The notes beneath the pieces are model-generated. The model saw only the letters and a program-made list of their open reading frames with translations, searched no databases and had not been told where the DNA came from. From DASWJQ01 sp036397095 (lineage in GTDB: Bacteria > Chloroflexota > Anaerolineae > Anaerolineales > E44-bin32), in assembly GCA_036397095.1 (NCBI GenBank), contig DASWJQ010000142.1, forward strand, positions 1 through 46,562: a DNA stretch of 46,562 bases. Direction: 5' to 3'. How positions within the stretch are numbered: the stretch's first letter is position 1; every line of letters begins with the position of its first letter. Positions 24,267 through 32,581 of this stretch are shown here, piece by piece. The translations under genes were made by a program, and so were the position numbers.

Positions 24267-25826
24267 TTAGCCCGCTCGGCGCCGCCGCCACCAGACCGAG
24301 ACCCCCAAGCCGATGACAGCGCCTGGGATCAGGATGACTACGGTCAGCAAGATCAGCCCGACCGACTGCACGGTGGGGGGCAGGATGATCCTGCTCGTCG
24401 TCTGGCGAGGCGTGATCTGGATCAATTCTTCCTGATGCGTCAGCCAATCGACGGCGTTGACAAAGAAATCTCGGTTGCCGGCGCCAAAGATGTCACCGTT
24501 GGCGGCAAATTCAGAGTCGCCGATCACCACGACTCTGGCGCCAGTGGCAGCGTTGTCGACGGCTGCCGCCAGGGTTAGGGGTCCGGCAAAATCTGCCCCT
24601 TCATCGAACGCAATCTGGGATTGCTGCGATAGGCCCTCGAGGTTGGTCTCGCCCCATGAGTTGAGGCCAGTCATCGCCAGCGCGGTGGCGACCGGCCCCT
24701 CGCCACCTTCGCTGCCGAGCAGAGCAAGACTGCGGGCCGTCGGGAAGTAGGTCGCCAGGTTGCCCATGCGGTCGGTGATCGGATGCGTTCCGTAGCTGGC
24801 GGCGATCCCGGCAAACGGCCTGCTCGAGTCGAGGTCGACCACGACGTCGTTGTGCAGCTCGACGCGCCAGGTCTCGGCCAGGTAGCTGACCAGCGGATCG
24901 TCGCTGACGCCTTCGCTCATCAGCACCGACGGCTCGATCATGGCCAGCAGCGATCCGCCGGCCTGCAAGTAGCGGTCGATCGCCTCGACCTCGACCTGCG
25001 TCAACGGGCTCTGCGGGCCAGCCAGCACCAACACGTCGCTGCCGGCGGGCACATCAGCTTGCGCTGCCAAGTTCAGCTGTTCGATGGCGTAGTTCTTTGT
25101 GGTCAGGGCCCGTTCGGCTTGGCTGTAACCTGTCTGAGCCGTCTCCCCGGTTTCGTGTTCGCCATGGCCGCTGACCATGGTAACCAGCCGCTCGCCCTCC
25201 TGGGTGACGCGGATGATACCGCCGGTAATCTCGCGCTCATTGGCGAAAGTGAGCTCGTGTGATTGATCGCCCTGCACGACGACCAGGGTGCCGTCGCGGG
25301 TGATCTCATAGCGGTCGGCCTCAAGCGGATTGGCGATCGGATCGACATACCTGACCTCGATCAAGTCACCACTTTCAACGCGGTAACGCTCAAGCAGCGG
25401 CTCGATATTCTCTCGCGCCCGCGCCTGATCGGGCGAATAGAAACCCACGATCTCAATCGGCTGCTCCAGCGAATCCAACAACGCCAAGGTCTCGGGGGCG
25501 AGCGAATACTGTTGGTCCTCGGTTAAGTCCCAAATCTGCGGGTTGTGATAGGCCAGGTAGTTGATCACGCCCAGAATGCCGGCCACGGCCAGCGTCAGCA
25601 ACAAGGCGTTGCTTCCGTAGCGCGCCTGCCGACCACTGAGCCACCTCTGAACCCGCTGCGGGTCCAGCATCACACCGGCGGCCAGCCCGGCGATGGCCAC
25701 CCCAATAGCGATCTGAAACCCAAGGTTCGTCTGGCGTTGGACAACATACCAGCCGCCGGCGAAGAGCAAGGCAGCCAGGCCGACGAGAAAAGCGTACGGT
25801 GCGAGTCGTTTGCGATCGAGGTTCAT
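24267..25826 (-). CDS. GldG-like ABC transporter auxiliary protein
   Basis: A 519-residue protein beginning MNLDRKRLAPYAFLVG, with two or three N-terminal helices, a large outside region and a C-terminal helix. The outside part carries the GldG/ABC-2-auxiliary pattern (YSLAPETLALLDSLEQPIEI, VSGHGEH, VLVLAGPQSPLTQVEVEAID, GGSLLAMIEP). In Bacteroidota GldA-GldF-GldG is needed for gliding; in other phyla related sets are exporters of unknown cargo. The ATG at 25826 overlaps the permease stop (ATGA) and has GGAG six bases upstream; an ATG two codons earlier is possible. Confidence 0.8.
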   Translation of the reverse strand: MNLDRKRLAPYAFLVGLAALLFAGGWYVVQRQTNLGFQIAIGVAIAGLAAGVMLDPQRVQRWLSGRQARYGSNALLLTLAVAGILGVINYLAYHNPQIWDLTEDQQYSLAPETLALLDSLEQPIEIVGFYSPDQARARENIEPLLERYRVESGDLIEVRYVDPIANPLEADRYEITRDGTLVVVQGDQSHELTFANEREITGGIIRVTQEGERLVTMVSGHGEHETGETAQTGYSQAERALTTKNYAIEQLNLAAQADVPAGSDVLVLAGPQSPLTQVEVEAIDRYLQAGGSLLAMIEPSVLMSEGVSDDPLVSYLAETWRVELHNDVVVDLDSSRPFAGIAASYGTHPITDRMGNLATYFPTARSLALLGSEGGEGPVATALAMTGLNSWGETNLEGLSQQSQIAFDEGADFAGPLTLAAAVDNAATGARVVVIGDSEFAANGDIFGAGNRDFFVNAVDWLTHQEELIQITPRQTTSRIILPPTVQSVGLILLTVVILIPGAVIGLGVSVWWRRRRAG

Positions 25827-26554
25827 CGCCATCTCCGTGCCTGGATGGCCTGGGCCCCAACAAACAGGGCCAGTATCGTCATCGACACGTAGTAGAGAAT
25901 GTCGGTCAAGCTGAGTATGCCCCGGTATAGGTTGTTGTAGAAATGGTCGACCAGTCCCAGGTAGCCAGCCAGCTCGCTCCACGCTCCGCTGCCGCTGCCA
26001 AGCCCACCCAAGATCCACAAACCAAGCAGCAGCCCGAGCGTAGCGAAAAAGGCCGGCAAGGGATTGTCGAACAGGCTGGAAACCAGCACACCCAGCGCCA
26101 GCATGCAGGCCGTCAACAGGAAGAGCCCCAGGTAGGCCGAAACCAGCAGCCCCTGGTCGATTCCCGGATCGGCCATTTGGTGCATGATCAGAGGGTAGAC
26201 CCAGGTCACGGCCAACAACGCCGTCATGAAGCCAAGACTGCCCAGCCACTTGCCTACGACCAGCTCCCAGTCGCGGACCGGTGCGGTCAGCAGCAGTTCT
26301 AGTGTGCCCATGCGTTGTTCGTCAGCCAGCAACCGCATCGTTAGGGCCGGCGTGGCGAAGACCATGATGGTCACCAATGGACCCATCACCATGCGTCCAT
26401 CCGGTGAAATGTTGCCGCTCTGCACCCCGAAGTAGATATTAATGAAGAAGATGCCGCCCAGGATCAAGAAAACCGAGGCGGCGATGGCATAGGCCAGTGG
26501 CGAGATGAAGTACAGGCGGAACTCTCGGCTGGCAATCGTCCAGACGTTTCTCAT
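25823..26554 (-). CDS. GldF-like ABC-2 type permease
   Basis: A 243-residue permease with six hydrophobic segments (near 20-40, 55-80, 105-130, 140-165, 175-195 and 220-240). N-terminal VWTIASREFRLYFISPLAYA and the following GldF/NosY-like pattern place it in the ABC-2 permease class. The loop DEQRMGTLELLLTAPVRDWE is a hallmark of this group. It forms the membrane channel for the ATPase encoded just upstream, with which it overlaps by ATGA (26551-26554). Confidence 0.88.
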   Translation of the reverse strand: MRNVWTIASREFRLYFISPLAYAIAASVFLILGGIFFINIYFGVQSGNISPDGRMVMGPLVTIMVFATPALTMRLLADEQRMGTLELLLTAPVRDWELVVGKWLGSLGFMTALLAVTWVYPLIMHQMADPGIDQGLLVSAYLGLFLLTACMLALGVLVSSLFDNPLPAFFATLGLLLGLWILGGLGSGSGAWSELAGYLGLVDHFYNNLYRGILSLTDILYYVSMTILALFVGAQAIQARRWR

Positions 26555-27480
26555 TCAGCTGCCTCCTGCTCGCGGGTCAGCTGCAAGAAGACCTCTTCCA
26601 GGCTGATGCCGGCCGGCCGGAGCTCAAGCAGATCGTGGCCGGACTCGACGATCAGACGGGCAACCGCGGCGCGCGGATCCTGGCCGGGTTCGCTGTGGAC
26701 CACGATCCTGTCTTCGGCAGGCTCAAACAAGACTTGGCGAACCCCGGGCAGGGCCTCGATCTGGCTTGTCAACGCGGCCTGGCCCGCTGCCACCTGGACG
26801 TACAGCCGGTCACCACCGGCCAGTTGGGCCTGCAGATTGTCCGGCGTATCCTCGGCGACGATGCGGCCCTGGTTGATGATCAAGACCCGATCACAAATTT
26901 GTTGGGCTTCGGACAGGATATGCGTCGAAAGCAAAACCGTCCGATCTTGCCCCAGGCCGCGCACCAACTCGCGAACCTCTATGATCTGCGCCGGGTCAAG
27001 CCCAATCGTCGGTTCATCTAGGATCAACACCGGTGGCTGATGCAGCAGCGCCTGCGCCAGCCCAACCCGTTGGCGTAAACCTTTGGACAAGCTGCCGATG
27101 AAGTTGTCGGCGCGTCCAGAGATGCGGACTTCGCCCATCACCGTCTCGATGCGTTCCGCCAGATCACGCACGGCTCGCAGTCGCCCCATGTATTCCAGGT
27201 ATTCGCGGACGGTCAATTCGGGGTACAACGGGACCGTTTCCGGCAAATAGCCGATCCGCTCCCGGACTTGCAGGGATTCGTCGACGACGTCGTAGCCGGC
27301 CACGCTGGCCTTGCCCGATGTCGGCGGCATGTATCCGGTTAGGATGCGCATGGTGGTCGTCTTGCCGGCACCGTTCGGTCCCAGGAATCCGACGATCTCG
27401 CCTTGATCGGCGTGAAACGCCAGATCCCGAATTGCCGGCACGCGGCCGTAGTACTTCGTTAAACCCTGAACCTGGATCAT
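26551..27480 (-). CDS. GldA-like ABC transporter ATP-binding protein
   Basis: A 309-residue ATPase with an intact Walker A (FLGPNGAGKTTTMRIL), Q-loop (IGYLPETVPLYPELTVREYL), signature region (GSLSKGLRQRVGLAQAL), Walker B (VLILDEPTIGLDP) and H-loop (LLSTHILSEAQQ), followed by a C-terminal domain of about 80 residues. The ATG at 27480 is preferred over one at 27534, since GAGG lies eight bases before it and the longer reading adds only a polar tail ahead of the first strand. It drives the exporter formed with the next two genes. Promoter at 27551-27580. Confidence 0.9.
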   Translation of the reverse strand: MIQVQGLTKYYGRVPAIRDLAFHADQGEIVGFLGPNGAGKTTTMRILTGYMPPTSGKASVAGYDVVDESLQVRERIGYLPETVPLYPELTVREYLEYMGRLRAVRDLAERIETVMGEVRISGRADNFIGSLSKGLRQRVGLAQALLHQPPVLILDEPTIGLDPAQIIEVRELVRGLGQDRTVLLSTHILSEAQQICDRVLIINQGRIVAEDTPDNLQAQLAGGDRLYVQVAAGQAALTSQIEALPGVRQVLFEPAEDRIVVHSEPGQDPRAAVARLIVESGHDLLELRPAGISLEEVFLQLTREQEAAE

Positions 27481-27550
27481 CGTGTGCGCCTCAGTTCCAA
27501 CTGGATGAGGGTGGGTGGCCGCGGTGGCTGGCATCGACCGACCGTCGTGA

Positions 27551-27580
27551 GTTATAGCAAGAATGGCCAGCAGCCGTCAA
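27551..27580 (-). promoter_or_regulatory. Predicted strong promoter of the Gld-type operon
   Basis: TTGACG (27580-27575), an 18-base spacer and TATAAC (27556-27551) on the minus strand, with TGC before the -10 box. Transcription would start near 27544, giving a leader of about 64 bases. Confidence 0.7.
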
Positions 27581-27603
27581 GGATTGGAGCTGACGCCGCT
27601 CGC

Positions 27604-27632
27604 TTGACATCATCTGTTCCGCAAAGTACAAT
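27604..27632 (+). promoter_or_regulatory. Predicted strong promoter of hppA
   Basis: A consensus TTGACA (27604-27609), exactly 17 bases of spacer, then TACAAT (27627-27632). Start expected near 27639, about 33 bases before the hppA ATG. It stands back to back with the Gld-operon promoter, the two -35 boxes being 23 bases apart. Confidence 0.8.
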
Positions 27633-27671
27633 CCTGCGCCGCCGACCCAACAGCCAATGGGAGTCTAGTGA

Positions 27672-30002
27672 ATGTACTCGATGCAGGGGTTGAGGGAGTT
27701 CGAAGCCCTCGCCATCTGGGGGGTGCTGGGTGTCGCAATCATCGGTCTGCTCTACGCCATATTCCTTCGCCGCCAAATTCTAAGGGAAGACACTGGCACG
27801 CCGCGCATGCGGGCGGTCTGGAACTCGATTCGCGAGGGCGCCGAGGCTTACCTTAGCCAGCAACTCAGCTCGATCCTCCCGATGATCGCCATCTTAACGG
27901 TGGCGCTCTTCTTGTCGGTCTACATCGTCCCCCCAACGCCCGAAGCATTGGAGCGATTCAGCACATTTGACGAGGCCAGCGTGCGCCTCATCATCGGCTT
28001 GGGCCGAGCGCTCGGCTTCGTCATGGGCGCCGGCTTCAGCCTGACGGTGGGCCAAATCGGCATGCGCATGGCCGTCCAGGCCAACGTCCGGGTGGCTTCA
28101 GCCGCCCGCACCTCGTTTGGCGATTCGCTGCGCATCGCCTACCGGGCCGGCACGATCACTGGCATGCTGACCGACGGGCTCGGTTTGTTCGGCGGCACGA
28201 TCTTGTTCATCATCTTCGGTATTGCTGCGCCGGACGCCTTGCTTGGCTTCGGCTTCGGTGGCACGCTGCTGGCGCTGTTCATGCGCGTCGGCGGCGGTAT
28301 CTTCACCAAGGCTGCCGATGTCGGGGCCGATTTGGTGGGCAAGGTCGAGGCCGGCATCCCAGAGGACGACCCCCGCAATCCAGCGGTGGTGGCCGACCTG
28401 GTCGGCGACAACGTCGGGGACTGCGCCGGCATGGCGGCCGACATTTTCGAATCGTACGAGGTCACGATCGTCTCCGGCCTGATCTTGGGCCTGGCCCTAT
28501 GGCACATCACCGGCAACCTGGAGTGGATCATCTTCCCGCTGCTGGTGCGCGGCATCGGCGTCTTGTCGTCGATCATTGGCACCTACGCGGTTCGGTCGGA
28601 GCCGGGCAAACCAGGCGACGCTATGGCCTCGATCTTCCGCGGCTACCTTACATCGGCGGCCATTTCGGTCGTGCTGTTCGGTCTGACGGCCTACTTCTAC
28701 ATCGGACAGAACGTCCCCGGCGGCTGGTGGCGACCGTTTCTGGCAACCGCCGTCGGCGTCGGCTTGGCCATCACCATCGACCGCGTGACCGAGTACTTCA
28801 CCGGCAGCCATAGTGCGGCGGTCAGAGAGATCAAGAAATCAACCAACACTGGTCCGGCGACGACCATCCTGTCGGGCCTGGCGGTGGGCTATGAGTCGAG
28901 CGTGTGGGCCATCCTGGTGATCGCTGTCACGATTATGGCCTCGGTTTTGATCTTCGGTAGCGTGCCGGGGATCGATCCAACCCAGCAGGTGACCTTTGTT
29001 CTTTACGGTGTAGCCATGGCTGGCATCGGCATGCTGACCTTGACCGGCAACAATGTGGCAATGGATAGTTACGGACCGATCGCCGACAACGCCGCCGGCA
29101 TTGGCGAGATGGCCTGGAGTAATGAGGACGATCCCAAGCTTGACCGGGCACGTCAGATCATGGCCGATCTGGACTCGGTCGGCAATACAACCAAGGCCAT
29201 CACCAAGGGAGTCGCCATCGGCTCGGCGGTGATCGCTGCCGTCGCGCTGTTTGGCTCGTTCATCGTAGATGTCAGCCGGGCCCAGGCCTCGCTAGGCATC
29301 CCGCTTGAGCAGCAGATACAATCGATCGGTATCCGGGTTGACCTGCCCCAGGTGTTCGTCGGCTTGCTCATCGGCGGAGCGCTGCCCTGGCTGTTCTCAT
29401 CGTTTGCTATCAACGCCGTCTCGCGGGCGGCCGCTTTGATCGTCGAAGAGGTGCGCCGCCAATTCCGGCTGGGAGTGCTTGAAGGCACGGTTGAGCCCGA
29501 TTACCGGCAGGCCGTCGCCATTTCGACAACGGCAGCCCAGAAGGAATTGGTCTCGCTGGCCTTGCTCGGTGTGATTACGCCAATCGTCGTCGGGCTCACC
29601 CTGCGGGTGGAGGCCCTGGGCGGTTTCCTGGCCGGGGCGATCCTATCGGGCCAGTTGCTGGCTGTCTTCATGAACAACGCCGGCGGTGCCTGGGACAACG
29701 CCAAGAAATTGATCGAGGACGAACCGGCCAACCCGGCCATGAATACGGGCAAGGGCTCGGAGCGTCACATGGCAGGCATCGTCGGCGATACCGTCGGCGA
29801 CCCGATGAAAGACACGGCCGGCCCGGCGCTCAACCCGATGATCAAGGTCGTTAACCTGGTGTCCGTCATCATCGCCCCGATCGTGGTCAAATACAGCGAG
29901 CTGGGAATCATCGGCTGGATCGTGGTCGTGCTGTTGCTGGCCGTCCTTGGCTGGGCTATCTGGCAGAGCAAGCGGCCGGCACCCGAGGTGGCGGCGGCCT
30001 AG
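27672..30002 (+). CDS. hppA: K+-independent proton-pumping membrane pyrophosphatase
   Basis: A 776-residue integral membrane pyrophosphatase with about sixteen helices. The substrate site is intact: DVGADLVGKVEAGIPEDDPR, NPAVVADLVGDNVGDCAGMA, and the C-terminal GDTVGDPMKDTAGPALNPM. The position that separates the two classes is Lys here (GNTTKAITKG), as in K+-independent, H+-pumping enzymes; K+-dependent ones carry Ala. The enzyme hydrolyses pyrophosphate and pumps protons across the membrane, recovering energy from biosynthesis. The start ATG is preceded by GGGAG at a proper distance; a second in-frame ATG four codons later is possible. Single gene with its own promoter and a strong terminator. 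Confidence 0.97.
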   Translation: MYSMQGLREFEALAIWGVLGVAIIGLLYAIFLRRQILREDTGTPRMRAVWNSIREGAEAYLSQQLSSILPMIAILTVALFLSVYIVPPTPEALERFSTFDEASVRLIIGLGRALGFVMGAGFSLTVGQIGMRMAVQANVRVASAARTSFGDSLRIAYRAGTITGMLTDGLGLFGGTILFIIFGIAAPDALLGFGFGGTLLALFMRVGGGIFTKAADVGADLVGKVEAGIPEDDPRNPAVVADLVGDNVGDCAGMAADIFESYEVTIVSGLILGLALWHITGNLEWIIFPLLVRGIGVLSSIIGTYAVRSEPGKPGDAMASIFRGYLTSAAISVVLFGLTAYFYIGQNVPGGWWRPFLATAVGVGLAITIDRVTEYFTGSHSAAVREIKKSTNTGPATTILSGLAVGYESSVWAILVIAVTIMASVLIFGSVPGIDPTQQVTFVLYGVAMAGIGMLTLTGNNVAMDSYGPIADNAAGIGEMAWSNEDDPKLDRARQIMADLDSVGNTTKAITKGVAIGSAVIAAVALFGSFIVDVSRAQASLGIPLEQQIQSIGIRVDLPQVFVGLLIGGALPWLFSSFAINAVSRAAALIVEEVRRQFRLGVLEGTVEPDYRQAVAISTTAAQKELVSLALLGVITPIVVGLTLRVEALGGFLAGAILSGQLLAVFMNNAGGAWDNAKKLIEDEPANPAMNTGKGSERHMAGIVGDTVGDPMKDTAGPALNPMIKVVNLVSVIIAPIVVKYSELGIIGWIVVVLLLAVLGWAIWQSKRPAPEVAAA

Positions 30003-30025
30003 GTTGTCCGACAGTAGATTCCCTG

Positions 30026-30057
30026 GCGGCCCCGCCAATGGCGGGGCCGCTTTGATT
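30026..30057 (+). terminator. Intrinsic terminator after hppA
   Basis: GCGGCCCCGCC (30026-30036) pairs perfectly with GGCGGGGCCGC (30040-30050) around a three-base loop, followed by TTTGATT. The stem is very strong although the T-run is interrupted. Confidence 0.85.
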
Positions 30058-30148
30058 CTGGACCGGATCTGCCGCAGGGTGCCGTCTGTTCCCGTAGCAC
30101 CTTTTGGGCTAGGATTGCCAGCGTGATCAGTCGCAGGCCCAACGCCCG

Positions 30149-32581
30149 ATGACCAATACCCCTCAGCCATTGAACCGACGCCAGGCCAGCTGGCTGTTGC
30201 TGCTGGCCGTGCTTGTCCTGCTCCTGGCCGGGGTCGGTCTAGACAGCCTGTCTCCGAGCCTGCTGCTGATTGGGGCAGGCGTGCTGGCCGCCATCCCGGC
30301 GCTGTGGTGGCTATGGCCATCCGACCACGAGCGCCGTCTGCCGCCGCCGTCGGTTGTGCTGCCCGGGCTGACGCTGCTGGCGCTCCAGGCGTTCTCGCTG
30401 ATGTGGACACCGTTCCCCGCCCCCGCGTACAAAACGTGGGTCGAAACCTGCCTGCTCCTGTCCCTGCTTGTGGTCGTCACCGACGCCACACGGCGTGGCT
30501 GGGGCCCACGCAGCTGGCAGGACGCCGTCATCGTCACTGCGCTGGTGTTGGCCGTACTTGAGATGCTGCTGTTTGGCCTCTGGCTGCTCGAATGGCAAGC
30601 GCTGCGCGGCCCAGTAGATGCTGCCCTGCCACCGGCCGGCTACCGTGCCAGCGGTCTGCTGCTCGGCCATCCCAACGTGCTCGCCGGGCTCATCAATCTG
30701 GCGCTGCCACTGATCGTGGTTCGCTGGTTTTCCCAACGGGATACGCCCAGTCGGCACCTGGTCCTCATACCGTTCGCCCTGCTGCTGGCTGGGCTGTACC
30801 TGACGTCTTCCAGGGCCGGCTGGATCAGCGGTGGCCTCGGACTGGCAACCGTCGTTTTGCTTCTCTTGGTGGCTACACGCAGTTCTTCTAGCTCCAGCAT
30901 GAGCGCCCGCGTGCGCCGGATTCCGCGTTGGCAATGGGCAGTCGGGCTGCTGACGGTCGTGTTGGTTGGCGCCGGTCTCTACTGGCAACTCTCCTCCAGC
31001 GGGCGCCGTCCGCTGACCCAGGCGAGGAGCGCCGTTTGGCAGGCATCGGTTGAGCTTATCGGCCAGTCACCGATCTCCGGACATGGTTTGCGCGCCTTTC
31101 CCGTCCGGTACGCCTCCCTGCCATTCAACTACCATGAAGAAGATATCCCGCACGCTCACAATCTCCTGCTGCAGGTGGCGGTTGAGAACGGCGCCGCCGG
31201 CGTGGTTGTTCTTCTCGTTTTGCTGTTTTATGCGGGCCGGATCGGCTGGCGTCGCTGGCGGGACGGATCGGTCACTACCCGCATCGCACTGTCCGCTTAT
31301 GCTGGAGCCGCCGCAGCCTGCCTGAGCCACAATCTATTCGACTACTTGCTCGGACCGCCGCTCTACAGCGCGGCCGTCGTCTTCCTTGCCGGAGCCGCGC
31401 TCGGCGGCACCGGAGCCGTCAACCTGGATGGACCACGGCCGGTTTCACGCCTTGCACTCGGGCTGGCACCGCTGCTGGCGGTCGGGGCGATGGCGCTGAC
31501 CCTGGGCGGGGCATGGGACCAATGGCGCGGTGCCCTCGCCGGGCAGACACACGACTGGCCGGAAGCAGCCTCAAGGTTGTGTCGGGCAGCGCAGGCCAAC
31601 CCGGCCGAGCCGGTGGCAGCCTCGGGCTGTGGGTTGGCAACCTGGTTGGCGGGATTAAAGGATGGACCGCCACCTGCCACCTCCCTGGCTGCCCTGACAG
31701 CCGCCACCCAGCGGGACCCGGGCTGGGGGAACCACGCTGCCAACCTAGGGGCCGGCCTGCTCGCCGGCGGCGATGCGGCAGCCGCCGTCGAAGCGCTCGA
31801 CGCGGCCCTGGCCGTCCATCCAACCAACCCCGACTTGCTGCTGACCCGGGGTTATGCCGCCGAACTGCTGGGCGACCTATCCTCGGCGAAGGAACTCTAC
31901 CTGGCCGCGCTCGAGCGCAACCCGTGGGGTTACAACGCCGCCTTCCTCCAGGCCGATCCGTGGCGGACGGCCGGGATCGACCTTGAGGGCCTGGCGGACG
32001 ACTTCACGTCGGGCCAGGCGCACCTGTGGCAGGCCCAGCTGGCCGTTGCGCAGGGCGATCAGGCGGCGGCCGCGGCAGCCCTCGATCGGGCTGCGCCTTT
32101 GACTCCTGGCAACTACCGGCTGGCTGTGCTGCGGGCCGAACTTGCCTTGCTGGCTGGTGACGCACGCGAAGCACTCCATCAGGCGCGATTGGCGAATTTC
32201 CTGGATTCGGACCAGCCCGCCGCCCGCGAGATCCTCGCGGTCGCTTTGTTGGCCGACCGATCGTCGAACGGCGAGGCCGGCCAGGCCATCGTCCGGGCTG
32301 CCGAAGGCCTGGTCTTCACCAGCCGTTCGCAGCGGTATTTCTTTGCGGCGCATGGCCGGTTGGGGCTGGCCACCGACCGTGCACCCAACCTCATCCTTGG
32401 CAGCGCCAGCGCTCGCCTGGTGGCCCTGGCCCAAGCCCTTGTGAACGACCATTTCGTCGATCTAACCGAATCCGAACGCTTGGCGTTGAGCTTGTTGATT
32501 CGCCATTGTGCTTGCCAGCCTGAGGGGCTCATGGGCGATCCCGCCCTTGGCATTGGGGCCGCTGTGCCCGAGGCCCCATGA
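30149..32581 (+). CDS. O-antigen ligase-like membrane protein with C-terminal TPR domain
   Basis: An 810-residue protein. Residues 15-450 hold about twelve hydrophobic helices of the Wzy/WaaL type, with the large outside loop carrying the conserved His-x-His-Asn motif (DIPHAHNLLLQVAVENGAAG, near 330-345) and an Arg-rich start (GHGLRAFPVRYASLP). Residues 470-800 are Ala-rich TPR-like helical repeats. Proteins of this group polymerise or ligate lipid-linked glycans on the outer side of the membrane; in a cell without LPS the acceptor could be protein or a wall polymer. It is joined by ATGA (32578-32581) to the next gene and lies 7 kb from the glycosyltransferase block, which may supply its substrate (inference). 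Confidence 0.82.
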   Translation: MTNTPQPLNRRQASWLLLLAVLVLLLAGVGLDSLSPSLLLIGAGVLAAIPALWWLWPSDHERRLPPPSVVLPGLTLLALQAFSLMWTPFPAPAYKTWVETCLLLSLLVVVTDATRRGWGPRSWQDAVIVTALVLAVLEMLLFGLWLLEWQALRGPVDAALPPAGYRASGLLLGHPNVLAGLINLALPLIVVRWFSQRDTPSRHLVLIPFALLLAGLYLTSSRAGWISGGLGLATVVLLLLVATRSSSSSSMSARVRRIPRWQWAVGLLTVVLVGAGLYWQLSSSGRRPLTQARSAVWQASVELIGQSPISGHGLRAFPVRYASLPFNYHEEDIPHAHNLLLQVAVENGAAGVVVLLVLLFYAGRIGWRRWRDGSVTTRIALSAYAGAAAACLSHNLFDYLLGPPLYSAAVVFLAGAALGGTGAVNLDGPRPVSRLALGLAPLLAVGAMALTLGGAWDQWRGALAGQTHDWPEAASRLCRAAQANPAEPVAASGCGLATWLAGLKDGPPPATSLAALTAATQRDPGWGNHAANLGAGLLAGGDAAAAVEALDAALAVHPTNPDLLLTRGYAAELLGDLSSAKELYLAALERNPWGYNAAFLQADPWRTAGIDLEGLADDFTSGQAHLWQAQLAVAQGDQAAAAAALDRAAPLTPGNYRLAVLRAELALLAGDAREALHQARLANFLDSDQPAAREILAVALLADRSSNGEAGQAIVRAAEGLVFTSRSQRYFFAAHGRLGLATDRAPNLILGSASARLVALAQALVNDHFVDLTESERLALSLLIRHCACQPEGLMGDPALGIGAAVPEAP

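Noticed and set aside
24262..24447. Upstream extension of the DUF4340-like protein
   Set aside because: It overlaps the GldG-like gene in another frame, and the polar sequence is a shadow; the membrane helix starts at 24261.
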